DNA of 64,000 bases, taken from DAIPKP01 sp964545875 (GTDB lineage Bacteria; Synergistota; Synergistia; Synergistales; Aminiphilaceae). Position 1 is the stretch's first letter; each line of letters opens with the position of its first letter. Positions 40,861-48,951 of this stretch are shown here, piece by piece. The stretch is taken from positions 83,955 to 147,954 of the forward strand of contig CAZJHH010000007.1 in the NCBI GenBank assembly GCA_964545875.1, read 5' to 3'. The position numbers were made by a program, and so were the translations under genes. The notes under the pieces were generated by a model that was not told the origin of the DNA, did not search any database, and saw nothing but the letters and a program-made list of their open reading frames with translations.

Positions 40861-42138
40861 ATGTTTTCCGTCTTGAGGGAGGAAGCATTGCCCTGGGGAG
40901 CGATGCTCTTTGCCGGAAAGCTCCGCGGCTCTCTGGGGGGAAATGGCAGAATGGATTCTCTGGAAACTCTCGAATCAAGGCGATCCACGGAAGAGGAAAT
41001 TCGAACGTATCGGGAAATCCTGGCCCGGGCGGATAACCTGGAAAAGCTCATGGATTCCTTTTCCCTGGTGGTGCTGGTGCTCGATGCGAGGCGGCACATC
41101 CTTTACGGCAACAGGGTCTTTCAGGAGATACTGGGGAGGCACTTTGCCGTCAACTGTGTCGCTCCCCGGCCGGGGGAATTTCTGGGATGTCGCTACGCCT
41201 GGGATAATTCCCTGGGGTGCGGCGAAGGAAAACAATGCCGCTATTGCGGAGCGGGAGATGCCCTCTTCTCGGCTCTTCGGGAAAATCGCCAGGTGGTGCG
41301 GGAGTGCGTCATCGAAACCTCCCGGGAGGGGGATTTTTCGGAGCTCGAATTCCGGGTTACCGCAGCGCCTCTTTCCTTCGAGGGCCATCGGTTTCTTCTG
41401 GTCACCCTGGAGGATATTTCCCGGGAGAAGCACCGGGAACGTATGGAGCGCGCCTTTTTTCATGACATCCTTAATTCTGCGGGGGTTCTCCAGGGGATAG
41501 GAGAAATTCTCGAATTCACCGAAAATGTGGAGGATCTCCAGGAGATTCTACCTCTTCTCAGGCAGGGAACCGCCCTTCTCGTGGAAGAGATCGAGGCCCA
41601 GCGAAGCCTTCTTTCCGCTGAAAAAGGAACTCTCCGGGTGGATCCGATTCCCCTCGCTGCGGAACCTTTCATGCGTAAAATAGCGGGAGAGATGGCCTCG
41701 TTTCCCGAGGTCGCCCGGGATAAGGAGATCGTGGTGGTTCCTCCCCGGGATCCCTGTCTCGCCCTGGCAGATGAGGTGCTCTTTCGCCGGGTTCTGCTGA
41801 ATATGATGAAAAACGCCCTGGAAGCGACTCCCAAGGGAGGACTGGTCTCTCTCGGATGTGAACCACGGCGGGATGCCGGAGAGGAGCGTCTTCTTTTCTG
41901 GGTGCATAACCAGGGAGTCATGGAGGAGGACGTGCGCCGCCGGATCTTTCAGCGCTCCTTCTCCACCAAGGGAGAGGGCCGGGGAATCGGAACCTACAGC
42001 ATGAAGCTCTTCATGGTGCAGTATCTCCGGGGAGATATATGGTTCGTTTCGGACGAAAAACGGGGAACCCTCTTTTATGCGGCTCTTCCCGCCTGGAATC
42101 CGAAAGAAGATTTCGAAGAAGGGAGGAACGAGGCATGA
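40861..42138 (+). CDS. Sensor histidine kinase with a cysteine-cluster PAS domain
   Basis: About 425 residues, soluble. A short helix leads into a PAS domain (about residues 65-190) that contains a four-Cys pattern, C-x9-C-x5-C-x2-C (GCRYAWDNSLGCG then KQCRYCGAG), likely holding a metal or Fe-S cluster. The phosphoacceptor segment is FFHDILNSAGVLQGI (His about 212), and the ATPase domain has the N-box NMMKNALEATPKGG and FSTKGEGRGIGTYSMKLF. No cognate response regulator is adjacent. The start is uncertain: ATG at 40861, ATG at 40951 or TTG at 40846. Its stop overlaps the start of a 61-residue membrane protein (ATGA). Confidence 0.87.
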   Translation: MFSVLREEALPWGAMLFAGKLRGSLGGNGRMDSLETLESRRSTEEEIRTYREILARADNLEKLMDSFSLVVLVLDARRHILYGNRVFQEILGRHFAVNCVAPRPGEFLGCRYAWDNSLGCGEGKQCRYCGAGDALFSALRENRQVVRECVIETSREGDFSELEFRVTAAPLSFEGHRFLLVTLEDISREKHRERMERAFFHDILNSAGVLQGIGEILEFTENVEDLQEILPLLRQGTALLVEEIEAQRSLLSAEKGTLRVDPIPLAAEPFMRKIAGEMASFPEVARDKEIVVVPPRDPCLALADEVLFRRVLLNMMKNALEATPKGGLVSLGCEPRRDAGEERLLFWVHNQGVMEEDVRRRIFQRSFSTKGEGRGIGTYSMKLFMVQYLRGDIWFVSDEKRGTLFYAALPAWNPKEDFEEGRNEA

Positions 42139-42320
42139 AAGGAAACTCTCCGATATTCTGGATGCTTTGTCTGGGAGGTATTTTCTTCATCCTTGCAGGG
42201 CTCGGGGTGGAACTTTGGTTGTGGCGTTCCCTGGGAATTCCCCGCTGGGTAGGTTTTCTTCTCGCCCTTTCGGGAATCTGCGATCTTCTTCTTCTCTCCT
42301 ATCTCAAAAAAAGAATTTAA
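42135..42320 (+). CDS. 61-residue two-helix membrane protein
   Basis: Encodes MKGNSP, a helix (IFWMLCLGGIFFILAGLGVE), a short loop (LWLWRSLGIPRW), a second helix (VGFLLALSGICDLLLLSYL) and KKRI. The ATG overlaps the histidine kinase stop by 4 bp, with GGGAGGAACG upstream, so it is translationally coupled to the soluble kinase. It may tether or signal to that kinase. No family was recognised. A long terminator follows immediately. Confidence 0.75.
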   Translation: MKGNSPIFWMLCLGGIFFILAGLGVELWLWRSLGIPRWVGFLLALSGICDLLLLSYLKKRI

Positions 42321-42329
42321 ATGCCGGCG

Positions 42330-42403
42330 CTGCAGTTTACACATCGAGGGGCTCTTCTCTTATGGAGGAGCCCCTCGATGTGTAAACTGCAGCTATATTT
42401 TTT
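42330..42403 (+). terminator. Long hairpin terminator between convergent genes
   Basis: Perfect 25-bp arms (42330-42354 and 42368-42392; core TTTACACATCGAGGGGCTC) enclose a 13-nt loop and are followed by TATATTTTTTT on the plus strand. It closes the kinase/small-protein unit and faces the chemoreceptor gene that ends at 42430. Confidence 0.9.
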
Positions 42404-42429
42404 TGTCCTTTCCCTTAAAGAAAGGGGAT

Positions 42430-44511
42430 TTACGCCGGGGGAGTATTCCGTACCGCCAGGGATCGGGGTTCCTCTCGGGAAGCCTCCGTGGCGTTTGTGC
42501 GGAGCATCTCCCGAAGAAGTCCCACTAGCTGGGAAGCGTTTTCCCTGGCTTCCCGGTAGACCTGCTCCGCTTGTTCCTGACGACCTTCCCGGAGATGGTT
42601 CCGTACGGTTTCCCCCAGGTGATGCACCTTGTCGTGGAGGGATACCACTCGGTTCCAGGTAGTCTGGAGAGCCTTGGGAGGATGGAAGGTAGTAAGGAAG
42701 ATCCCAAAGCGGCAGTGGCCGGGATTGGTTTCCAGCGTCCAGAGGCGCCCGTCCAGGGTCGCTTGGAGCTCTGTCATCCATTTTTCGTGGGCCCGAATGG
42801 CGTCTCTGACGAGGGAGGCCATCTCTCTTTCTGCTCCGAGATTGAAGATTCCCAGGTGTTTCAGAAGTTCCGATCCCTTCGTGCCGCTTTCTTGGGTTCG
42901 GGAAGAGAAGTCTTGCACCAGATCGCTCAGGCTGCGCACAGAGTTTCCCGCAGCGGCGATGATGTCGTTGATCTCCGAGGCGAACCGGGATACCGATTCG
43001 GCTCCCGAGGCCATTTCCTGGGAGGATGCGGAAAGTTCCTCCGCACTGGCCGCCACGCTTTGGGAAATCTCGTTGGTGCTCTCCATTCCCGTGAGAATGG
43101 AAGCTATGGATGCCACCACCCCGGAAATTTTTGCCGCCACCTCTTCCATTTCGCCGGACATGGAGACCACATCGTGGGAGGTGCCGTCCACCCCCTCCAT
43201 GAGGTCCGTAAGGTTGTCCCCGATCTGTACCGCCGCGCTCTTGCTCTCTTCTGCAAGCTTGCGCACCTCTTCGGCCACCACCGCAAAGCCTCGGCCCGCT
43301 TCTCCCGCCCGGGCGGCCTCGATGGCGGCGTTCAGGGCGAGAAGATTCGTCTGTTCCGCAATGCCCTGGATGGTCTGCACCACCTGATGGATCACCGTGG
43401 CTTTTTCCGCCAGGGATGCGGCTCGATGAGCGACCTGTTCCGCCTGTTTCCGGGCGGACTCCATGGCCTGGGAAGTGGCGGAAAGAGCCCCCTCCCCCTC
43501 CTGGGCCCGGGTAACCACGTCGGACACGGTTTGGTTCAGGCTCTCCGCCATCTGGGCAAGAGCCTGGGCGGTGGAGGCGATCTCTTCGGAGGAGGCGTAC
43601 TGTTCTTCCACAGCCTGGGTAATTTCGTTCACCGAGGCGGCTCCCCGATCCATGTTGTTCTGCATGGAGGCGAATTTATCCGCAAAGGTTTCCAGTGCTC
43701 GGGAGAGGGCGTGGAAAGCCGCCAGAAAATCCTGGGTGCCCTGAGAGGTTTGCCAGAAATTGCTCCGCAGAAGTTCGAGAAAGGTATTGAACCCCCGGGC
43801 GAGTTCTCCCGTTTCGTCCCGGCTTTTCACGGGGAAGCGCCAGGTGAGGTCCGCCCCTTCCGTGGAGGTTTCCATGAAACGCCCCATCTCCTGGATGGGC
43901 TTTAGGATAGCCTTGCGGTAGAAGAGAATACATCCCAGACTTATGAGAAGGACCAGCACGAAGGAGGCTTCCTGAAGAAATTTGAGAAGCGAAACCCGAC
44001 GGGCTGCTTCTTTTTCCAAGGTTGTTACGGCACCATCCGCTGCGATAAGTACCTCCAGAGAGCTTTGGGTTACCTGCTGCCAGGTTCCGTTTTCCAGGGA
44101 TTTTTGTGTGAAAAGGTTCTCCAGGGCCTCGGCGTAGGTTCTGAAAGCGGTTTCCGTTTCGAGCAGGGCCTTTTTAGAGCGTTCCGAAGGGGGAGGTACA
44201 TCCGCCCAGATCGAGGCGGCGGCGTTTACGGGAGCTTTGCCACCGGAGATCAGGGCCTTTCCGGTGCTTCGGAAGAGCTCCATTCCTTCCTCGGCCTCTT
44301 GGCGATAGTCTTCTTCCTGAGAGAGGGTATATCCTAGGGCGGCCTTGGCAATCTTTTGGGAAACCATGCGCTGCCGCCCCGCAAGGTTGATCACCAGGGC
44401 GTCGGTTTCCTGCTGAGCGGTAATGATAAGGGTAGAGCTTAGGGAAACGAGAAAAAGAAACACAATGATGCCCAAGGGAAGTATGAGTTTGACAAAAAGG
44501 CTTTTTCGCAT
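42430..44511 (-). CDS. Methyl-accepting chemotaxis protein with NIT/PilJ-like sensor and CZB domain
   Basis: A 693-residue chemoreceptor. TM1 lies at about 8-30. The periplasmic part opens with LAGRQRMVSQKIAKAAL (about 45-60), the P-box-like motif of PilJ/NarX-type four-helix sensors. TM2 is at about 175-195, then HAMP, and the cytoplasmic signalling hairpin peaks at NLLALNAAIEAARAGE (about 383-398). After the coiled coil a C-terminal CZB domain (about 580-690) shows AHEKWMTEL, NPGHCRFGIFL and LHDKVHHLGE, the His/Cys zinc-site pattern. The second of two nearby ATGs (44511) is used because GGAGG lies seven bases upstream. CZB domains bind zinc and report oxidants or zinc level. Confidence 0.93.
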   Translation of the reverse strand: MRKSLFVKLILPLGIIVFLFLVSLSSTLIITAQQETDALVINLAGRQRMVSQKIAKAALGYTLSQEEDYRQEAEEGMELFRSTGKALISGGKAPVNAAASIWADVPPPSERSKKALLETETAFRTYAEALENLFTQKSLENGTWQQVTQSSLEVLIAADGAVTTLEKEAARRVSLLKFLQEASFVLVLLISLGCILFYRKAILKPIQEMGRFMETSTEGADLTWRFPVKSRDETGELARGFNTFLELLRSNFWQTSQGTQDFLAAFHALSRALETFADKFASMQNNMDRGAASVNEITQAVEEQYASSEEIASTAQALAQMAESLNQTVSDVVTRAQEGEGALSATSQAMESARKQAEQVAHRAASLAEKATVIHQVVQTIQGIAEQTNLLALNAAIEAARAGEAGRGFAVVAEEVRKLAEESKSAAVQIGDNLTDLMEGVDGTSHDVVSMSGEMEEVAAKISGVVASIASILTGMESTNEISQSVAASAEELSASSQEMASGAESVSRFASEINDIIAAAGNSVRSLSDLVQDFSSRTQESGTKGSELLKHLGIFNLGAEREMASLVRDAIRAHEKWMTELQATLDGRLWTLETNPGHCRFGIFLTTFHPPKALQTTWNRVVSLHDKVHHLGETVRNHLREGRQEQAEQVYREARENASQLVGLLREMLRTNATEASREEPRSLAVRNTPPA

Positions 44512-44836
44512 GACCATTCCTCCAATTAGAAAGTTTTTAGATAAAAAAAGAGAATTTTTTCTGGAAAAAAGGTTTTTTTCGGCGCACTCCCATAATTTTG
44601 CTCAAAATACCGGATTTGCTCGCGTTAAAAGAGAGATGCGTCTTTCCCATTCCGGAGAAGTATTTTAAAATAGCTACATAAAAACATGTACCTTCCCCAT
44701 AATATCAATACTTTTGAAGCATTGTCAAGAAAAGGCTTGATTTCTCGCGTTTCTTTTCCCCAGCATGTACGTTCGTGGAAATATGTGGGAAAATCGGGAC
44801 ATCAGAACATGTTTTTTCGAAAGAGGAGGAGACGAC
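44512..44836. other. Divergent spacer between chemoreceptor and glutaminase genes
   Basis: About 325 bp, A+T-rich with long A and T runs near 44540-44590. The motif ACATGT recurs at about 44684 and 44806, with a related CATGTAC at 44764. No promoter hexamer pair with proper spacing is convincing. No gene is seen. Confidence 0.5.
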
Positions 44837-45754
44837 GTGGAAGAAATTCTTGAAAACCTGGTGGCCCGAAGCCGTTCTCTCTACGCTCAGGGAAAGGTGG
44901 CTGCCTATATTCCGGAACTCGCCCTGGCGAACCCGGAAATTCTCGGAATATCTCTTGCCACGGTGGAGGGAGAGCGGCACAGCGCGGGAGATCGGGAGCA
45001 CCTTTTTTCCATCCAGTCCATTTCCAAAATCATCTCCCTGGCTCTTGCCCTCGAAGAGGTGGGGGAGGATGTGGTTTTTGATACCGTGGGTATGGACCCC
45101 ACTCCGGATCCTTTCAACTCCATCATGCGTCTGGAGCTCCATGCGGTGAACCGCCCCTATAACCCCGTGGTCAACGCCGGAGCCATCGCGGTGACCTCCC
45201 TTATTCCCCGGGAAAGCGGACGGAAGCGGGGAGAGGCGGTGCTGGAGCTTGCCCGGAGGCTTATGGGCAATGCCGCCCTGGAGATCAACGAAAAAATCTA
45301 CGAGTCCGAGAGAGATACGGGGCACCGCAACCGCTCTCTGGCTTACTACATGAAGAGTACCGGAACCCTGAAGGGGGAGGTGGAGGACGTGCTGGAGGGA
45401 TATTTTCTCCAGTGCAGCATCGAGGCCTCGGTGGAGGATCTGGCGGTTCTCGGAGCAACGCTCGCCACGGGGGGGATCAACCCGATTTCGGGAGAACGAG
45501 TGCTTACCAGCCGCACCTGCCGCATTATCCGGGCTCTCATGGTCACCTGCGGCATGTACGATGGCTCTGGAGAGTTTGCCCTCCGGGTGGGTATTCCCGC
45601 CAAAAGCGGTGTGGGCGGGGGCATCGTGGCGGTGGTGCCCCGCCGGATGGGCATAGGAGTCTGCGGCCCCGCCCTGGATTCCAAGGGAAATTCCCTCTGC
45701 GGCATGAAACTTCTGGAGGATCTCTCCCGGGAGCTCAAGCTCCGGGTACTCTGA
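44837..45754 (+). CDS. glsA: Glutaminase (serine-dependent, GlsA family)
   Basis: Hydrolyses glutamine to glutamate and ammonia in the cytoplasm. The 305-residue protein has the beta-lactamase-like fold motifs: FSIQSISKIISL (Ser-x-x-Lys nucleophile and base, about residues 58-69), RPYNPVVNAGAIA (about 108-120), a YYMKSTG segment, and KSGVGGGIVAVVP (about 255-267). The GTG at 44837 follows AGAGGAGGAG, and the protein then starts like other GlsA proteins; the ATG at 44765 has no ribosome site. It is a single-gene unit ended by a terminator. Supplying glutamate and ammonia fits an amino-acid-fermenting host, and glutamate is also the poly-gamma-glutamate substrate of the pgs genes further on. 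Confidence 0.95.
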   Translation: MEEILENLVARSRSLYAQGKVAAYIPELALANPEILGISLATVEGERHSAGDREHLFSIQSISKIISLALALEEVGEDVVFDTVGMDPTPDPFNSIMRLELHAVNRPYNPVVNAGAIAVTSLIPRESGRKRGEAVLELARRLMGNAALEINEKIYESERDTGHRNRSLAYYMKSTGTLKGEVEDVLEGYFLQCSIEASVEDLAVLGATLATGGINPISGERVLTSRTCRIIRALMVTCGMYDGSGEFALRVGIPAKSGVGGGIVAVVPRRMGIGVCGPALDSKGNSLCGMKLLEDLSRELKLRVL

Positions 45755-45772
45755 CGGTCTCCGGATGCACAG

Positions 45773-45860
45773 GAAAAGCCCAGGCAAGGGGAGGGCCGGG
45801 GCTTTTCTCGAAAGAGGGAGAGAAGAAAGAAAAAGGAGCGGGGGCTCGGACGGACCCCCT
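45773..45860. terminator. Paired terminators of convergent glsA and glycosyltransferase genes
   Basis: For glsA, GAAAAGCCC (45773-45781) pairs with GGGCTTTTC (45799-45807). For the minus-strand gene, GGGGG (45840-45844) pairs with CCCCC (45855-45859) directly at its stop codon, and a T-rich run follows on that strand (complement of 45826-45836). Confidence 0.75.
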
Positions 45861-46881
45861 ATCCGGTTTTGCGCAATTCCCCAGGAATTTTTCGGGGAGC
45901 GAGATGAAAGAAGAATTCTTCGGTGCAGGCCCGCCAGGAGTATGTTTCACCGGAGGAACGGCAGTCGTTTCGATTCAGATGCAGGGCCTCCAGGGCGGCT
46001 TTGCCCAGATCTTTTCCGAGAACTCCCGTCTTTCCCGGAAGCAGGATGTCCCTGGGCCCCGTTACGGGATAGGCCGCCACGGGGAGCCCCGATGCCAGGG
46101 CCTCCAGAATGACCATGCCGAAGGTGTCCGTGGTACTGGGAAAGACGAAGACCTCCGAAGAGGCGTAGACTTGAGCAAGTTCCTCTCCCTGAAGGGCTCC
46201 GAGAAAACGGGTTTCCGGATAGGCCCGACGGAGTTTTTCGAGATCCGGTCCTGCCCCCGCCACCACCTTGATTCCCGGAAGATCCAGGGAGAGAAAGGCG
46301 GGAAGGTTCTTCTCCACCGATACCCGCCCCACGTAGAGAAACACCGGAGATTCCGGAAAAATATTCCTTCTTCTGGAGGGAGAAAAGAGGCCCGTGTCCA
46401 CTCCCCGGGACCAGGGGCGGAGATTCGAAAATCCCCGCTGCCGAAGCTCCGCCTCCAGGCTTTTCGTGGAAACCATGGTGGCGGAAGAAGGGGCGTGGAA
46501 CCATCGGAAAAAGCTGTAGAAAGGCTCCGGAGAGACGCGGAAGCGGGATTGAATATATTCGGGAAATCGGGTGGTAAAGGACGTGGTGAAGGGAACTCCC
46601 CGGGTGACGCACCAGCGTCGGGCTCCCAATCCCAGGGGGCCTTCGGTGGTGATGTGGATGGCCTCGGGAGCAAGCTCCTCCATCCTTCGGAAAAGCTGCC
46701 GAAAGGGCCAGGCCAGGGCGATCTCCGGATAGGTGGGGCAGGGAATGCTCGGAAACTCTTCCGGAGTAAGGAGAACCACCTGGTGTCCCATCCGCTCCAG
46801 CTCCCCGGAGGTGGCTTCGATGGTGCGCACCACTCCGTTGATCTGGGGATGCCAGGCATCGGTAACGAAAAGAATTTTCAT
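45859..46881 (-). CDS. Glycosyltransferase family 4 (GT-B fold)
   Basis: A 340-residue sugar transferase. The N-terminal acceptor domain begins MKILFVTDAWHPQINGVVRT, the pattern seen in MgtA/PimB-like glycolipid glycosyltransferases, and the C-terminal nucleotide-sugar domain contains FLYVGRVSVEKNLPAFL (about residues 190-206), GAGPDLEKL, and FVFPSTTDTFGMVILEALAS (the E-x7-E region, about 260-280). It probably adds a sugar to a membrane lipid or diglyceride. The ATG overlaps the stop of the upstream LpxH-like gene by 4 bp. The two encode a coupled lipid- or envelope-modifying unit. Confidence 0.92.
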   Translation of the reverse strand: MKILFVTDAWHPQINGVVRTIEATSGELERMGHQVVLLTPEEFPSIPCPTYPEIALAWPFRQLFRRMEELAPEAIHITTEGPLGLGARRWCVTRGVPFTTSFTTRFPEYIQSRFRVSPEPFYSFFRWFHAPSSATMVSTKSLEAELRQRGFSNLRPWSRGVDTGLFSPSRRRNIFPESPVFLYVGRVSVEKNLPAFLSLDLPGIKVVAGAGPDLEKLRRAYPETRFLGALQGEELAQVYASSEVFVFPSTTDTFGMVILEALASGLPVAAYPVTGPRDILLPGKTGVLGKDLGKAALEALHLNRNDCRSSGETYSWRACTEEFFFHLAPRKIPGELRKTG

Positions 46882-47732
46882 GAAACCATCCTCGAAGAAT
46901 CCTCAAAAACCGCGGCTTCTTCCGGCTCTTCCGCAGCAAGAGCTTCAGGCAGTATCAGTTCTCCCTGGGCGGTAACCCGGGGCAAATCGGAGAACTCTTC
47001 CGCATTCTTGTGCCAATAGAGAATTTCAAAGGTTCCGTTCAGGTGTTCCACCAGAGCGGAACAGCTTTCCACCCAATCCCCGCAGTTGGCGTATATGCCG
47101 GTTTGCAGTTTTTTCAGTTCCGGCCGGTGAATATGCCCGCAGATAACACCATCCAGCTTTTGCCGTGCCACCTCTCGGGCAAGACGCTTCTCGAAATCGC
47201 TGATAAAATTTACCGCATCCTTTACCCGGTGCTTGAGAAACTGGGAAAAGGGCCAGTAGGTCATTCCCAGAAAGGCGCGGATACCGTTCAGGCCATGATT
47301 GAGCCAGAGAGCGCCGTCATAGGCGAAATCCCCCAGCCGGGCGAGCCAGGTGCCGTGGGTCATCACCGCATCGAACTCGTCCCCGTGAAGTACCAGCATT
47401 CTTTTTCCGTCCAGGGTCTTGTGAATTGCCTGACGGTATATGCCGATGTTGCCGAAGATGCTGCCGTGAAACTCCCGGAGAAAGCTGTCGTGATTTCCCG
47501 TAATGTATATCACCGCACTTTTGCGGGAAATTCGGAGCAGCTCCTGAAGAATCCGGTTGTGTGATCTGGGCCAGGAGCTCCGCCGCTGAAGTTTCCAGCC
47601 GTCGATGATATCCCCCACCAGATAGAGCCGTTCGCAGGACATGCCCGAGAGAAAGGCTCCGAGATCTCCCGCCTTGCACCATCGGGTTCCCAGATGGATA
47701 TCCGATAAAAAAACGCTTCGATACGCCTTCAT
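46878..47732 (-). CDS. LpxH-like calcineurin-type metallophosphoesterase (copy 1)
   Basis: A 284-residue phosphatase resembling UDP-2,3-diacylglucosamine hydrolase-type enzymes. The dimetal motifs are all present: LSDIHLG (D-x-H, residues 9-15), GDIIDGW (about 40), TGNHDS (about 76), LHGDEFD (about 115) and GHIHRPE (about 195). The middle segment (ALWLNHGLNGIRAFLGMTYW) is hydrophobic and may lie on the membrane. The C-terminal tail is longer and acidic. The ATG at 47732 has AAAGGAGAACG upstream. A close paralog lies 225 bp upstream in the same orientation. The substrate is inferred from family only. Confidence 0.9.
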   Translation of the reverse strand: MKAYRSVFLSDIHLGTRWCKAGDLGAFLSGMSCERLYLVGDIIDGWKLQRRSSWPRSHNRILQELLRISRKSAVIYITGNHDSFLREFHGSIFGNIGIYRQAIHKTLDGKRMLVLHGDEFDAVMTHGTWLARLGDFAYDGALWLNHGLNGIRAFLGMTYWPFSQFLKHRVKDAVNFISDFEKRLAREVARQKLDGVICGHIHRPELKKLQTGIYANCGDWVESCSALVEHLNGTFEILYWHKNAEEFSDLPRVTAQGELILPEALAAEEPEEAAVFEDSSRMVS

Positions 47733-47883
47733 GACGTTCTCCTTTGTCCGGGGCGACCTTCGAAAAACGAGGGTTCCAAAAGGCAAGAGCTACGGTGTGT
47801 ACGAACGTATCCTATCGGAGAAAGGTAACATGCATGTTGCGGTAATCTTGCGTTTTTCCAAAAGAAGACCTTCGGGAGAACAT

Positions 47884-47928
47884 AAAAATTCCGGAGCTTT
47901 CGAAGGTTGTTCTTCGTAAACTCCGGAA
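47884..47928 (-). terminator. Terminator after LpxH-like copy 2
   Basis: On the minus strand TTCCGGAG ... CTCCGGAA (47921-47928 with 47889-47896), with an inner CGAAG/CTTCG stem, is followed by TTTTT. It separates the two paralogous genes, so copy 1 needs its own promoter. Confidence 0.85.
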
Positions 47929-47958
47929 CCGTGTGTCCCTATGGCCGTTACGTTCTTT

Positions 47959-48798
47959 TTATGGTCCCTGCATGCCCCAGAGGTTTTTAAAAACCTGGGC
48001 TTCCTCGGGTGAGAGCACTGCGGGAAGGCTATGCTCTCCCAGGGGAGGATTCCCCGGAGAGAGAGCCTTTTCCTCGTGCCAGTGAAGAAGCTGGAGGGTT
48101 CCGTCCATCTGCTCCACCAGGGCGGAGCAACTTTCTACCCAGTCGCCGCAGTTGGCGTAAAGCCCCGCCTTGAGTTTTTTCAGCTCCGGCCGATGGATGT
48201 GGCCGCAGATGATCCCGTCCAGTTTTTCCCGTACCATTTCCCGGGAAAGATGCTCTTCGAATTCGCTGAGAAAGTTCACCGCATCCTTCACCCGGTGCTT
48301 GAGGAATTGGGAGAGGGACCAGTAGCGCATGCCGAGAGAGGTCCGAAGGCCGTTCAGAACCCAGTTCACCCAGAGAGCCCCGTCGTAGGCAAGATCTCCC
48401 AGCCGGGCAAGCCAGGGGCTGTGGGTCATCACCGCATCGAATTCGTCTCCGTGGAGGACCAGCATCTGTCTGCCGTCGGCGGTGCTGTGAATGACTCTTC
48501 GGCATATCCCCACGTTGCCGAAAATCTTACCGTGGTGCTCCTTCAGAAAGCTATCGTGGTTTCCCGTAACGTAGATCACCGAGCTCTTGCGGGAAATTCG
48601 CAGCAGCTCCTGCAGAACTCGCTGGTGCCAGAGAAATCGGGAGCCCTTCCGGCGGGGTTTCCATCCGTCGAGAATGTCTCCCACCAAATAGAGGCGCTCG
48701 CAGGAGATTCCCGAGAGAAATGCCGCCAGATCCTTGGCTTTGCACCACCGGGCTCCGAGATGGAGATCCGAAAGAAACACGCTTCGATACGCCTTCAT
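47959..48798 (-). CDS. LpxH-like metallophosphoesterase (copy 2, tandem paralog)
   Basis: A 279-residue paralog of the preceding protein, collinear over about 250 residues and clearly most of it identical: FLSDLHLGARWCK, SCERLYLVGDILDGWK, VTGNHDSFLKE, LVLHGDEFDAVMTH, CGHIHRPELKKL and ANCGDWVESCSALVE all recur. All metal ligands are kept, so both copies should be active. The C-terminal 35 residues differ. Even the ribosome sites are alike (AAAGGAGCCCCTC here). It has its own terminator. This is a recent tandem duplication, or one copy has acquired a second lipid or nucleotide substrate. Confidence 0.9.
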   Translation of the reverse strand: MKAYRSVFLSDLHLGARWCKAKDLAAFLSGISCERLYLVGDILDGWKPRRKGSRFLWHQRVLQELLRISRKSSVIYVTGNHDSFLKEHHGKIFGNVGICRRVIHSTADGRQMLVLHGDEFDAVMTHSPWLARLGDLAYDGALWVNWVLNGLRTSLGMRYWSLSQFLKHRVKDAVNFLSEFEEHLSREMVREKLDGIICGHIHRPELKKLKAGLYANCGDWVESCSALVEQMDGTLQLLHWHEEKALSPGNPPLGEHSLPAVLSPEEAQVFKNLWGMQGP

Positions 48799-48916
48799 GA
48801 GGGGCTCCTTTGTACAGAGTTCTCTATCGAAAGGGGGCCTTTGCGAAATAGAGGAGATGGAAAAAACGACAAAAACACCCCTTTATCATATCACGGGAGG
48901 CGCGAGGAGAGAGAAA

Positions 48917-48946
48917 TGAAAAAGCGGGGGGCTCATGCTCCCCGCT
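48917..48946 (-). terminator. Terminator after the alpha/beta hydrolase gene
   Basis: On the minus strand AGCGGGG (48940-48946) pairs with CCCCGCT (48923-48929), followed by TTTTTCATTT. It starts 6 bp after the stop. Confidence 0.85.
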
Positions 48947-48951
48947 ATGGT

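Noticed and set aside
16640..42400. Long hairpins as one family of mobile or REP-type repeats
   Set aside because: The arm sequences are unrelated to each other and each sits at a gene end, so they look like independent terminator-type stems.
44765..44836. Longer glutaminase start at ATG 44765
   Set aside because: No ribosome site precedes it and the added residues are not typical of GlsA; the GTG at 44837 has a strong site.
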